From Microbulbifer sp. Q7 (lineage in GTDB: Bacteria > Pseudomonadota > Gammaproteobacteria > Pseudomonadales > Cellvibrionaceae): a stretch of 64,000 nucleotides of DNA. Each line of letters starts with the position of its first letter. The stretch's first letter is position 1. Under the pieces are notes generated by a model, which searched no databases, was not told the DNA's origin, and saw nothing but the letters and a program-made list of their open reading frames with translations. Below, one piece after another: positions 38,417 to 48,000 of this stretch. The stretch covers positions 1,644,501 to 1,708,500 of the forward strand of contig NZ_LROY01000002.1 in NCBI RefSeq assembly GCF_001639145.1, given 5' to 3'. The position numbers were made by a program, and so were the translations under genes.

Positions 38417-39673
38417 ATGCTACTTTTTACCCCGCTCTATCTCTGGGCCAGCGTCCAGTCTGCCATCATGAGCCAGTTGATTCTGGTGGTGAACCGCTGC
38501 ACCGCAAATATCTTTCTGGCGATGTTTTTCCTGTTCACGGGAGTGAATGCCGCCTTTCAATACCTGCTGGTATTCACAGACTTCCGGCTCACGCATCCGG
38601 AGTATGTCTTTGTCTCAGATGTCATTGGGCTGTGCTACGGACCGGTATTGTATCTGTACTATCGCTATTTATTGGTAGAGAAGTTTAATGCGCGCGACCT
38701 CCTCCACTTCGTACCTGCAGCGCTCTTTCTTGCCTATTTTTTCCTGTACGAAGTCCTTTGGGCGGGCCCCTTTCAGTACGAAAACTATATTGACCAGCCG
38801 CAACATGTCGCCGTGTTGTGCGCCATTATGTTATCGAATTTCGTTTACCTTACCCTGTGTATTTTCTCCATTCGACAGCGCAAAAGTGGACGAGGCAACC
38901 ACGAATTCCATTTGATCACACTGCTGGAATTTTTAATTGGCGCTTTGCTGCTAAAAAGTGTGTTCAACGTTTTTGTGTTTGGATTTCACTCCATCCTGGG
39001 CACCGACATCATGGACATGGTGCGCACCATCAAGGATATGGTTTTTATTGGTACGAACCTGGTCATCATCACCGGCGCACAGATTTTCTTTCTCCGCTAC
39101 CCGGAAGTGCTGAACAGAGACTGGTTCGAGCGCGATACCCAGCAAGCAGACACCTCTGACTCGCTGCCGCAGCAGAAATCCCCACCAGCAGTAACTCCGG
39201 TGTCTCCACCGGCTGAGCGACATACCACCACGCCCGCTGCCGCCGAGCGGGACACCCCCACCGCCGCCTCCGGGAACGAACCGCCTCCCCCCCCGCCGCG
39301 ATCGCCTGTGCCGGATGAACAGGCGCGGGCGTGTATCGAGAGACTCAACCGGCTGGTGGACGACAAGCGTATGTTCCTAAACGCGGAGCTCACAGAAAAA
39401 GACCTGGCCGAAGCACTGGAGGTCCCCTCATATTACTTATCCAAGGTGCTGAACCAGCACCTGGGCAAACGGTTTAACGAGTATATTAATGAACGCCGTG
39501 TCGCTGAGGCGCAGCGCCTGCTTACGGCAAAAGAATCGGCCAATCGCACCATGTTTGCGATTTCGCTGGACTCCGGTTTCAAGTCAGAGTCGGTTTTTTA
39601 CACCAACTTCAAGAAATTCAGCGGCTGCACGCCCCGCGTGTACAAACTCCGCCACCAGGCGACAAAGAGCTGA
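38417..39673 (+). CDS. Membrane-embedded AraC-family transcription regulator
   Basis: The 418-residue protein has an N-terminal membrane domain of about seven helices (residues 1-225), then a Pro/Thr/Ala-rich linker (about 235-305) and a C-terminal AraC-type double helix-turn-helix (about 310-410). The HTH contains PSYYLSKVLNQHLGKRFNEYINERRVAEA and SVFYTNFKKFSGCTPR. Such proteins act at the membrane as one-component sensors. It lies directly upstream of and codirectional with the propeller/GH125 gene set and may control it. ATG 38417 is chosen over an upstream TTG; neither has a strong ribosome site, so the start is uncertain by about ten residues. Confidence 0.82.
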   Translation: MLLFTPLYLWASVQSAIMSQLILVVNRCTANIFLAMFFLFTGVNAAFQYLLVFTDFRLTHPEYVFVSDVIGLCYGPVLYLYYRYLLVEKFNARDLLHFVPAALFLAYFFLYEVLWAGPFQYENYIDQPQHVAVLCAIMLSNFVYLTLCIFSIRQRKSGRGNHEFHLITLLEFLIGALLLKSVFNVFVFGFHSILGTDIMDMVRTIKDMVFIGTNLVIITGAQIFFLRYPEVLNRDWFERDTQQADTSDSLPQQKSPPAVTPVSPPAERHTTTPAAAERDTPTAASGNEPPPPPPRSPVPDEQARACIERLNRLVDDKRMFLNAELTEKDLAEALEVPSYYLSKVLNQHLGKRFNEYINERRVAEAQRLLTAKESANRTMFAISLDSGFKSESVFYTNFKKFSGCTPRVYKLRHQATKS

Positions 39674-39834
39674 GCAAGCGCCCCCCAAAGGGGCGCGATC
39701 CACCCGCTCAATCGGCTGAAGCCCTTCAAATCCCCTCCCCGCGATACCTCACCGCTCTTGGCGGACCCGCTGCACAAAAATGGCAGTGTGGCGCAAATAT
39801 TCGCCAATCATGCCCGACTTTGACTCATGTTGAG

Positions 39835-39862
39835 TTGATTGTGATTGCTTTTGAAATATACT
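39835..39862 (+). promoter_or_regulatory. Candidate sigma-70 promoter for the propeller-protein operon
   Basis: TTGATT, a 16-bp spacer and TATACT lie 129 bp upstream of the first propeller gene, inside the 317-bp gap after the AraC gene. It is the best -35/-10 pair seen in that gap. Confidence 0.4.
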
Positions 39863-39990
39863 GATTGCCGCAGTACCGGTCACCCGATGCTGTCTGCTGC
39901 CCGCTGTTTCGGTAGCCGTGCCAGAAGTGGATGACCACTCGGGGGCCGAACGCCGGCCCGCACACTTACAAAAACAATAAGTAGGCGATC

Positions 39991-42900
39991 ATGAGAAAAC
40001 TTCTATTGGGCAGCATAGCCATGCTATGCCTGCAGCCGAGTTTCGCCCAACAGCACTGGGAGCCGTTAAATCCCGGTGCGGGCGGTCAAGTCCAGGACGT
40101 AGTAGCCGACCCCAACCAGGCCAATGTGGTGTATATGGCCTCGGATATGGAAGGTGTTTATAAAAGCACCGACAATGGCGAGCACTGGCATATCACTGGC
40201 CACCTGGTGAACAACCGGGTGTTTTCGGTAACCGTAAAACCGGGTAATTCCAACGAGGTGTTCGTGGGCACCCTGTACGGTCTGCACACCTCCAGCGACG
40301 CTGGCAGCAGCTACCGGCTGGTGCCGGAAACCGAAAACCACTCCATCGGCGCCGTGTCGTTCAAGCCGGACAACCCGAACCACGTCATCGCAGCACCTGG
40401 CTGGCGCGACGATGACGACTTCATCGGCAAATTTGGTGAATCCAATACGGGCCCCGGCACCATCTTCCTGTCACAAAATGGCGGCGCCAGCTGGCAAGAA
40501 ATCACCTTCAGCAGTGACACGGCGCGGGACCGCAATATCTACACCGTCAGTTTCGATACCAGCAACCCGCAGGTTGTGTACCTGGGCTCAAACAAGGGTG
40601 TATTCAAGAGTACCGATGCGGGCTTCAACTGGACCCGCCTGCCAGATCCGGCGGGCGATCGCCCACGCAATCGCGGTGTGGCAGTGAGCCCCGACGGCAA
40701 GGTGCTCTACGCGAGCTACTCCACCGATGTGGCTGACGTACGCTACAACAGCAACTGGCTGCTGTATGCCACACGCACTGATAGCGTCAACTGGCAGCAG
40801 GTCACCGGAGGCCTTGAAGGCAACCGTCGTTACTGGTACCCGGAAGTAGACCCGCGCTCGACCGGTGACAGCCACAAGGTACTTCTCGGCGCGGTAAAAG
40901 ACCGCTTTGGCGTATACGAGGGCACCTTTAACTGGGGCGCTTCCGGTACTCTGGATCAGTATTACTGGCAGAAAATCTGGAACAATTACGACGGCAGCTA
41001 CGACATCGGCTGGGACTATGCCAACCCGCCCAATGCACGCTTTGCCCACTACACGCCGGCCACCGGCGGCTGGGAACGGGGCGTTTGGTCCACCACCAAC
41101 CAGACCATGTTCTATGCCAGTCATAATGCGGGTGACAACAGCTACACCTGGTACAACAAGTACTCCACCCCGAATAACAATATTCAGGTGTGGTGGTACG
41201 ACACCGCCTGGCCGACCTATGCCGGCAAGGGCACCGAAAGTACTTATACCTACGATGTGGCCGTACACGATAACTATGTGATTCAGGGCCAGGCAGACAA
41301 CGGGCTGGTAGAGAGCTGGGATGGCGGTATCTCCTGGAGCAATATGCAGCACCGTCGCCCCGGAGGACTCAACCTTTCCGATGTGCAGGCGGTCGATATT
41401 GCCGATGCGTGGGGCACCCCCACGGCGGTTGCCCAGGCCACCTCCGGTTACGGCGGCGGCGCGCAGAACGGTCGCTTGTGGGCGAAAAAGCTCGTCAATC
41501 ACGACCCCACGGATCAGTGGGTGGAACTTGCCGGTGGCCCATCTGAAAAAGCCGGTCTGCCCAAAGGCGTGCTGCGCGATGTTGCGGTTTCCCCGGTGAA
41601 CCCGGCCAAGGTGTTTATGTTCTCCTCCAACTACGGCCTGTATATGGTGGAAGACATTGGCCGCGCGCTGGACTATCACGCCCGTGGTGAAGAGCTTCCG
41701 GTCACCCTGATTTATGAAGGCCTGAGCAACGCCGACGCGCGCAGCGCCCGCACCATTGCCCCCCACCCCACCAATGAAGACGTCGTGTTCTTCAGCTCCA
41801 CCGGTGGTACCCAGGGCGTGTGGCGCGGCGAGAAACAGGCCGATGGCACCTGGGCGTTTGAGCAAAAAGTCACGACTTCCGGCTGGGATCACGAAGTCCA
41901 CGCCTGGGAGCACAACGGCACCGTCTACCTGATGAACTTTGCCAAAGGTGGTGGCCCCGGCCTCAGCGACGGCAACAACTGGCAGGTACTGCTCTCCACC
42001 GACGAGGGCGAAACCTGGAGCAAAGCATTTACCCCGGCCGACGCCATGAACATTCGCCCCACCTCTAATCTGGTGTGGTGGGACGCGGTCGGTGATCGCT
42101 TCGGCTTCGCTGGTAAAGGCGGCTCCGCGGCCTATGCCGACAAGATGCTGGTGAGTTATTACGACCACTCGCTACAGGTTGGCTACGGCGTATTTCTCGG
42201 CACCATCCAGAGCAATGGCTCCGTAACCTGGGAAGACATCACCGGCGATATGCACTTCTCCGGCATGACCGGGTCGCGCTTTATCGAAACCGACGGCATG
42301 ATGCGGATCTATTCCGCGACGCCCGGTGCCGGTCTGTGGCGCACCGATATGCCCACGCTGCCGCTGCCGGCAAAGCCGTTCAGCGCCCCCTCTGCACCGT
42401 CCTCGCTGGGAGGTAGTCTCGATGCACCAACCAACACCATCAACCTGAACTGGAGCGACTCCGCCAACAACGAACAGGGCTTCCGTATCGAGCGCAGTAC
42501 CAGCGGCGGCAGCTTTGTGACCGTTGGCCAGGTAGGCCCCAACACCACCTCCTATACCGACTTCGACCTCGCCGGTTATACGGATTACACCTACCGGGTG
42601 TATGCGTTCAACGATGTGGGCGAGTCCGGCTATTCCAACAGCAGCACCACCACCTCCGGTGAACCGGTTATTCCGCCGGTACCCTGTGAGCCGGTGAACC
42701 TGACTCCGGACGGCCACTTTAGCGGCGGCATGGGCGGCTGGAACCTGTACGTCAACACCGGTGCCAGTGCGGTGGCCTCTGGCGCAACGGGCGTGGAATC
42801 CGGGTTTGGCGAAGGCGATTCCCTGCACGTGGCTATCAGTCAGGCCAGCAACACCAACGATGTGCAGCTGCAACGCGGCTTCGGAAAACTGGAGCCGGGC

Positions 42901-44982
42901 AAGAAGTACGCGCTGATGTTCACCGCAAAATCGGCCGCTGCGCGCAGCATCGAGGTGAAAATCCACCAGGCCAGCAGCCCGTGGTGGAACATCAAAAATG
43001 CAGACGTTTTGCAGCTCACCACCAGTCCGCAAACCTTTACCCTGCTCTACGAGCCGGATGTGGACTTCGGCAACCTGAATCTGGGTATATTCCTCGGTGG
43101 TGACAACGCGGATGTGTGGGTCGACGAGGTCAGCCTGCAACAGTACTGCGATGAACCCGGAAGCGGCAGCAGCAGCGGCGGCAGTTCCAGCAGCAGCTCC
43201 AGTTCCAGTTCCAGTTCCAGTTCCAGTTCCAGTTCCAGTTCCAGTTCCAGTTCCAGCAGTAGCTCCAGCAGTAGCTCCAGTAGTTCAAGCAGTAGTTCAA
43301 GCAGTAGTTCAAGCAGCAGTGGCGGTGGCTCATCCAGCAGCAGCTCGAGCAGCAGCGGCGGCAGTACCTCCAGCAGCAGTGGTGGTGGCAGTGGTAGCTG
43401 GGGCCCGCCCGCAACCATTAACGTGGACGTGCTCTCCGCGACCTCTGCACGCATCAGCTGGAGCACCGTTACCGACGCCGTAACCTATGATGTGCAGCGC
43501 CAGATCGCCGGTGATTCCGTGTGGCGCAAAGCCGAGTACGACGTTGCCGGCACCTCTGTGGTGTTGAGTGGTCTGGACGAAGGAGGTACTTACAGCTTCC
43601 GCGTGAAATCCCGCAACGCAGCGGGCCAGGCAACCACCTGGACCACCTCCGGACAGTACACCCTGAGTGACGCCATCACGCTGGAAGCACCACAAAACCT
43701 GAGTGCCTCCGCGCAATCTTCCAGTTCGATCGCGCTGGTTTGGGACGCCGTGGTCAATGGGGAAAGCTACGAGGTGCAACGTCGTACCGCAGGTGGCAGC
43801 TGGGCAACCATCGCGACCCCGGCCGGTACAGCGGCAACCGACTCCGGTCTCTCAGCAGAAACCACCTACGAGTATCAGGTGCGCGCCATCAATGGCAGCG
43901 TGCAGTCCGAGTGGTCGTCGTTGGCTTCCGCCACCACGCAGGCGGAAGCCAGTGGTGTGTTCGGGCCACCCACCGGCCTGGTGGTGGAAGTGCTGTCCAG
44001 CACTTCGGTGCGACTCAGCTGGAACCCGGTAGTGGATGCCGTCACTTACGACGCGCAGAAACAACTGCAAGGCGACATCTGGCGCAAAGGTGAGTACGAC
44101 ATCACCGGCACCAGTGTGGTACTGGACGGACTGACCGCGGGAGAAACCTACACCTTCCGCGTCAAGTCCCGCAACGCCAGTGGCTCCGCGACCACCTGGA
44201 CCACCTCCACCACTATTGTGGTGGATGGCGGCCAGGCCCAGGTCACCGAGCAGCCTGCCACCAACAACGAAGGAGAGCAGCCCGCAAGGGCTGCTGTTTC
44301 CCTCACCTTTTCTTCACATGCCTTCCTCGCGGAAGGCATTTCCCTGGGCGGCACACTGCACAATGTTGCCGTGAGCCTCGACCAGGCCAGCTATGGTGCC
44401 GGTAGCGGCCACAAGGCCTACATCAAGCCCGAAGACTACAAACTGCAGATCACACCGCAGCTTGCCAGCGGCAAAGTCACCTGCCCCGGTATCGACGGCC
44501 CGGGCCTGAAAGGTTTTGACGGCGCTGACGCAATCAATGGTGTGCAATGCCAGTGGAAATCGGCACCCGGCGGCAATGCGGAAATCGTGCCCTTCACCCT
44601 CGCCCTGACCGCATCCGGTGGTGATGCCTCACCCTACTTCAAGGGGGTCAATGAAGACGGCAAAACCCTGCGCGGCACTGTTGCCCCGGTGGACAGCACC
44701 GGCGCGCCTACCGGTGAGAACTTTGCCCTTAGCCTGACACTCGACCAGCTTTCCTACCGCAACGGCAGCAGCCACAAAGCCTGGCTGAAAGCCGAGTACG
44801 CCGGCCACAAGCTCGACACCAGTGCGCTGGACAACGGTGTGCGTATCGTCAGCTGCAACCACGGCATGACCACCCATCAGGTCGACGGCATTTACGGCCA
44901 GAAGCCCGTGGTGACCTGCCAGTGGAAACGCGGCAATGGCGATCAGCCCGCCTGGAATCAGGGCAGTGTTGAGCTGCTATAA
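39991..44982 (+). CDS. Giant secreted beta-propeller protein with FnIII, CBM-like and duplicated C-terminal domains
   Basis: The 1663-residue protein has a signal peptide of about 19 residues. Residues 20-795 form BNR/Asp-box-type propeller repeats (GVYKSTDNGEHWH, GVFKSTDAGFNW, GLVESWDGGISW), a layout like tandem-propeller GH74 or sortilin-type proteins but too divergent to assign. Then follow a fibronectin III domain (about 805-890), a CBM4/9-like sandwich (about 900-1050), a poly-Ser tract (1058-1136), three more FnIII domains (1137-1410) and a C-terminal region (1430-1663) made of two related units with no recognised family. It is probably an extracellular polysaccharide-active or binding protein. 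It is paralogous to the next gene over its first 1040 residues. Catalytic residues cannot be named. It lies upstream of GH125 and GH43 genes. Confidence 0.8.
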   Translation: MRKLLLGSIAMLCLQPSFAQQHWEPLNPGAGGQVQDVVADPNQANVVYMASDMEGVYKSTDNGEHWHITGHLVNNRVFSVTVKPGNSNEVFVGTLYGLHTSSDAGSSYRLVPETENHSIGAVSFKPDNPNHVIAAPGWRDDDDFIGKFGESNTGPGTIFLSQNGGASWQEITFSSDTARDRNIYTVSFDTSNPQVVYLGSNKGVFKSTDAGFNWTRLPDPAGDRPRNRGVAVSPDGKVLYASYSTDVADVRYNSNWLLYATRTDSVNWQQVTGGLEGNRRYWYPEVDPRSTGDSHKVLLGAVKDRFGVYEGTFNWGASGTLDQYYWQKIWNNYDGSYDIGWDYANPPNARFAHYTPATGGWERGVWSTTNQTMFYASHNAGDNSYTWYNKYSTPNNNIQVWWYDTAWPTYAGKGTESTYTYDVAVHDNYVIQGQADNGLVESWDGGISWSNMQHRRPGGLNLSDVQAVDIADAWGTPTAVAQATSGYGGGAQNGRLWAKKLVNHDPTDQWVELAGGPSEKAGLPKGVLRDVAVSPVNPAKVFMFSSNYGLYMVEDIGRALDYHARGEELPVTLIYEGLSNADARSARTIAPHPTNEDVVFFSSTGGTQGVWRGEKQADGTWAFEQKVTTSGWDHEVHAWEHNGTVYLMNFAKGGGPGLSDGNNWQVLLSTDEGETWSKAFTPADAMNIRPTSNLVWWDAVGDRFGFAGKGGSAAYADKMLVSYYDHSLQVGYGVFLGTIQSNGSVTWEDITGDMHFSGMTGSRFIETDGMMRIYSATPGAGLWRTDMPTLPLPAKPFSAPSAPSSLGGSLDAPTNTINLNWSDSANNEQGFRIERSTSGGSFVTVGQVGPNTTSYTDFDLAGYTDYTYRVYAFNDVGESGYSNSSTTTSGEPVIPPVPCEPVNLTPDGHFSGGMGGWNLYVNTGASAVASGATGVESGFGEGDSLHVAISQASNTNDVQLQRGFGKLEPGKKYALMFTAKSAAARSIEVKIHQASSPWWNIKNADVLQLTTSPQTFTLLYEPDVDFGNLNLGIFLGGDNADVWVDEVSLQQYCDEPGSGSSSGGSSSSSSSSSSSSSSSSSSSSSSSSSSSSSSSSSSSSSSSSSSSSSSGGGSSSSSSSSSGGSTSSSSGGGSGSWGPPATINVDVLSATSARISWSTVTDAVTYDVQRQIAGDSVWRKAEYDVAGTSVVLSGLDEGGTYSFRVKSRNAAGQATTWTTSGQYTLSDAITLEAPQNLSASAQSSSSIALVWDAVVNGESYEVQRRTAGGSWATIATPAGTAATDSGLSAETTYEYQVRAINGSVQSEWSSLASATTQAEASGVFGPPTGLVVEVLSSTSVRLSWNPVVDAVTYDAQKQLQGDIWRKGEYDITGTSVVLDGLTAGETYTFRVKSRNASGSATTWTTSTTIVVDGGQAQVTEQPATNNEGEQPARAAVSLTFSSHAFLAEGISLGGTLHNVAVSLDQASYGAGSGHKAYIKPEDYKLQITPQLASGKVTCPGIDGPGLKGFDGADAINGVQCQWKSAPGGNAEIVPFTLALTASGGDASPYFKGVNEDGKTLRGTVAPVDSTGAPTGENFALSLTLDQLSYRNGSSHKAWLKAEYAGHKLDTSALDNGVRIVSCNHGMTTHQVDGIYGQKPVVTCQWKRGNGDQPAWNQGSVELL
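43201..43316 (+). repeat. Hexanucleotide array and 12-mer repeat encoding poly-serine
   Basis: Nine perfect copies of AGTTCC (43201-43254) are followed after a short irregular stretch by three copies of TAGTTCAAGCAG (43281-43316). Both encode serine in frame. Copy-number slippage would change linker length without a frameshift. Confidence 0.9.
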
Positions 44983-45048
44983 ACCACGCTGAAACTTGCT
45001 GCGCGCATCATCCGAATAGAAAAGCAGACAAAATAAAAACAGGTGATC

Positions 45049-48000
45049 ATGAGAAACCTACTGATCGGTGGCATAGCCCTGCTATGCCTTCAGCCCACCC
45101 ATGCCCAGCAACACTGGGAACCACTCAATCCCGGTGCCGGCGGCCAGATTCAGGACGTTGTTGCAGACCCCAACCAGGCCAATACCGTGTACCTGGCATC
45201 GGATATGGAGGGGGTTTACAAAAGCACAGACAACGGCGAGAGCTGGCATATAACCGGCCAACTGGTGAACAACCGCGTCTACGCGGTAGCCGTGGAACCG
45301 GGCGATGCCAACTCCGTTTTTGTCGGAACTCTTTATGGGCTCCACCGATCAAGTGACGGAGGCAACAGTTACCAGTTAGTGCCGGAAACGGAAAACCGCT
45401 CCATCGGCGCCATCGCTTTTAAACCCGATGACACCAACCATGTGATCGCGGCACCGGGCTGGCGTGATGACGATGATTTTATCGACACGTTTGGGGAATC
45501 AAACACTGGTAGCGGCGCTATTTTTCTTTCGCAAGACGGAGGTGACAGCTGGCAGGAAATCACCTTTGACAGTAATACCACTACCGATCGCAATATCTAC
45601 ACGGTCAATTTCGACCCCAGCAATCCTCAGGTGGTTTACCTGGGATCCAATAAAGGGGTATTCAAAAGCAGCGACGCCGGTTTCAACTGGACCCGCGTTG
45701 CCGACCCGGCGACAGATCGCCCACGCAACCGTGGTGTGGCACTGAGCCCCGACGGCAAGGTGCTGTATGCCAGCTACTCCACCGATGATGCCCAGAATGG
45801 TAACTGGCTACTCTACGCCACCCGCACTGACTCGATTGACTGGCAGCCCATCAGCGAAGGACTCGCGGAAAACAAGCGCTACTGGTATCCGGAAGTGGAC
45901 CCCCGCTCAACCGGGGATAGCCATAAAGTCCTTCTGGGGGCGGTGCACGACCGCTTTGGTTTGTATGAAGGTACGTTTGACTGGAGCGCAACCGGCAGCC
46001 TGACCGGATTTACCTGGCTGAAAATCTGGGGTGACTACGATGGCAGCTACGACATCGGCTGGGACTACGCCGATCCGCCCAATGCCCGTTTCGCCCATTA
46101 CACACCAGCTACGGGCAACTGGGAGCGCGGCATCTGGTCTACCACCAACCAGGCCATGTTCTTCGCGCAATACGATACAAGTTCAGCGAGCTACGACTGG
46201 CTGAATAAATACTCCACACCAAATTACAACAGCCCGGTGATGTGGTGGGATGCGACCTGGCCAACCTACTCCGGAAAAGGAACGGAAAGTACCTATACTT
46301 ATGACGTGGCGGTGTATAAAAACTACGTCATTCAGGGCCAGGCGGACAACGGCCTGATGGAAAGTTGGGACGGCGGAAAATCCTGGAACAATATGCAGCA
46401 CCGCCGAGACGGTGGGTTGAGCCTGTCCGATGTGCAGGCGGTGGATATTGCCGATGCTTGGGGGACACCGACCGTCGTCGCACAGGCGACTTCCGGCTAC
46501 GGCGGAGCCGCCCACGACGGCCGTTTGTGGGCAAAAAAACTCAATAACCTCGACCCCAGTGACCAGTGGGTAGAACTCGCCGGAGGCCCATCTGAAAAAG
46601 CCGGTCTGCCCAAGGGTGTGTTGCGCGATGTTGCCGTTTCCCCGGTGAACCCGGCCAAGGTGTTTATGTTCTCCTCCAACTACGGTCTGTATGTGGTGGA
46701 AGACATTGGCCGCGCGCTGGACTATCACCGTCAGGGAAAAGAGCTACCGGTTAAATTGATTTACGAGGGACTGAGCAACAGCAGTGCGCGGATCGCGCGC
46801 ACCATTGCGCCCCACCCCACCAACGAAGATGTCGTATTCCTCAGTTCCACTGGCGGCGCCCAGGGTGTATGGCGTGGTGAAAAGCAGCCCAACGGCCGCT
46901 GGGATTTTGAGCGTGTGCTAAGCACCTCCGGCTGGGATCATGAGGTGCATGCGTGGGCACACAACGGCACCGTATACCTGATGAACTTTGCCCAGGGTGG
47001 AGGTTCCGGACTATCCGATGGCGACAATTGGCATGTACTTTTGTCCACCGACGAGGGCCAAACCTGGTCCCGGGTTTTCGCCCCAGCCGATGCAATGGGC
47101 ATCCGCCCAGCGACCGGCCTGGCATGGTGGGATGCAGTGGGCGAACGCTTCCGATTCGCCGGCAAAGGTGGCTCGGCGGCTTATCAAGACAAACTACTGG
47201 TAAGCTATTACGACCACAGCCTGCAATTAGGCTACGGAGTGTTCCTGGGCACCATCCAGTCCGACAACGCCGTAACCTGGCAAGACGTGACCGGCGACCT
47301 GCACTTCTCCGGTATGACCTCTTCACGTTTTGTCGAGTACAACGGCATGATGCGCGTCTATTCGAGCACGCCCGGGGCAGGCCTGTGGCGTACAGACATG
47401 CCCAGCTTGCCACTTCCTCCAAAAGCCACCGAAGCGCCCAGTGCGCCAACAGATCTCGACAGCGGCCTGAATGCCGACACCATCCAGCTGCAGTGGACCG
47501 ATAACGCCGACAATGAACAGGGCTTTCGCATCGAGCGCAGCCGCGAGGGTGGCAGTTTCGTGACGGTGGGCCAGGTTGGTCGCAATGCCAGCGCCTACCG
47601 CGACTTTGATCTCGAACCACACACCGAATACCGCTACCGCGTCTACGCGTTTAACTCCGTGGACAACTCCACCCTATCCAATACCAGCGACATTACTACC
47701 GATGCGTTGATCCCCCCTCCCGAGCAGTGTGAAGCCATCAACATTACACCAGATGGCGACTTCACCGGTGGCATGGGTAGCTGGAGCCTCTATGTAAACA
47801 GTGCTTCAGGAGCGGAGGCCTCAGCCAGTACTGGCCCGGAGGCAGATTTTGGTACCGGCGACGCACTGCATATCAACATTAGCCAAGCCAACGCCACCAA
47901 CGATATCCAGTTGCAGCGCAGCTTCGGAAAACTGGAACCGGGCAAAGAATATAGTTTGTCCTTTACCGCCAAATCCGAGTCAGCGCGCAGTGTCGAAATT

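Noticed and set aside
40588..42168. 526-codon open frame antisense to the first propeller protein
   Set aside because: Composition mirrors the sense gene and no motif was found; the sense strand is supported by signal peptide, repeats and a paralogue.
39991..42360. Confident GH74 xyloglucanase call
   Set aside because: Asp-box-like repeats are similar in style, but the characteristic GH74 catalytic region could not be identified by eye.
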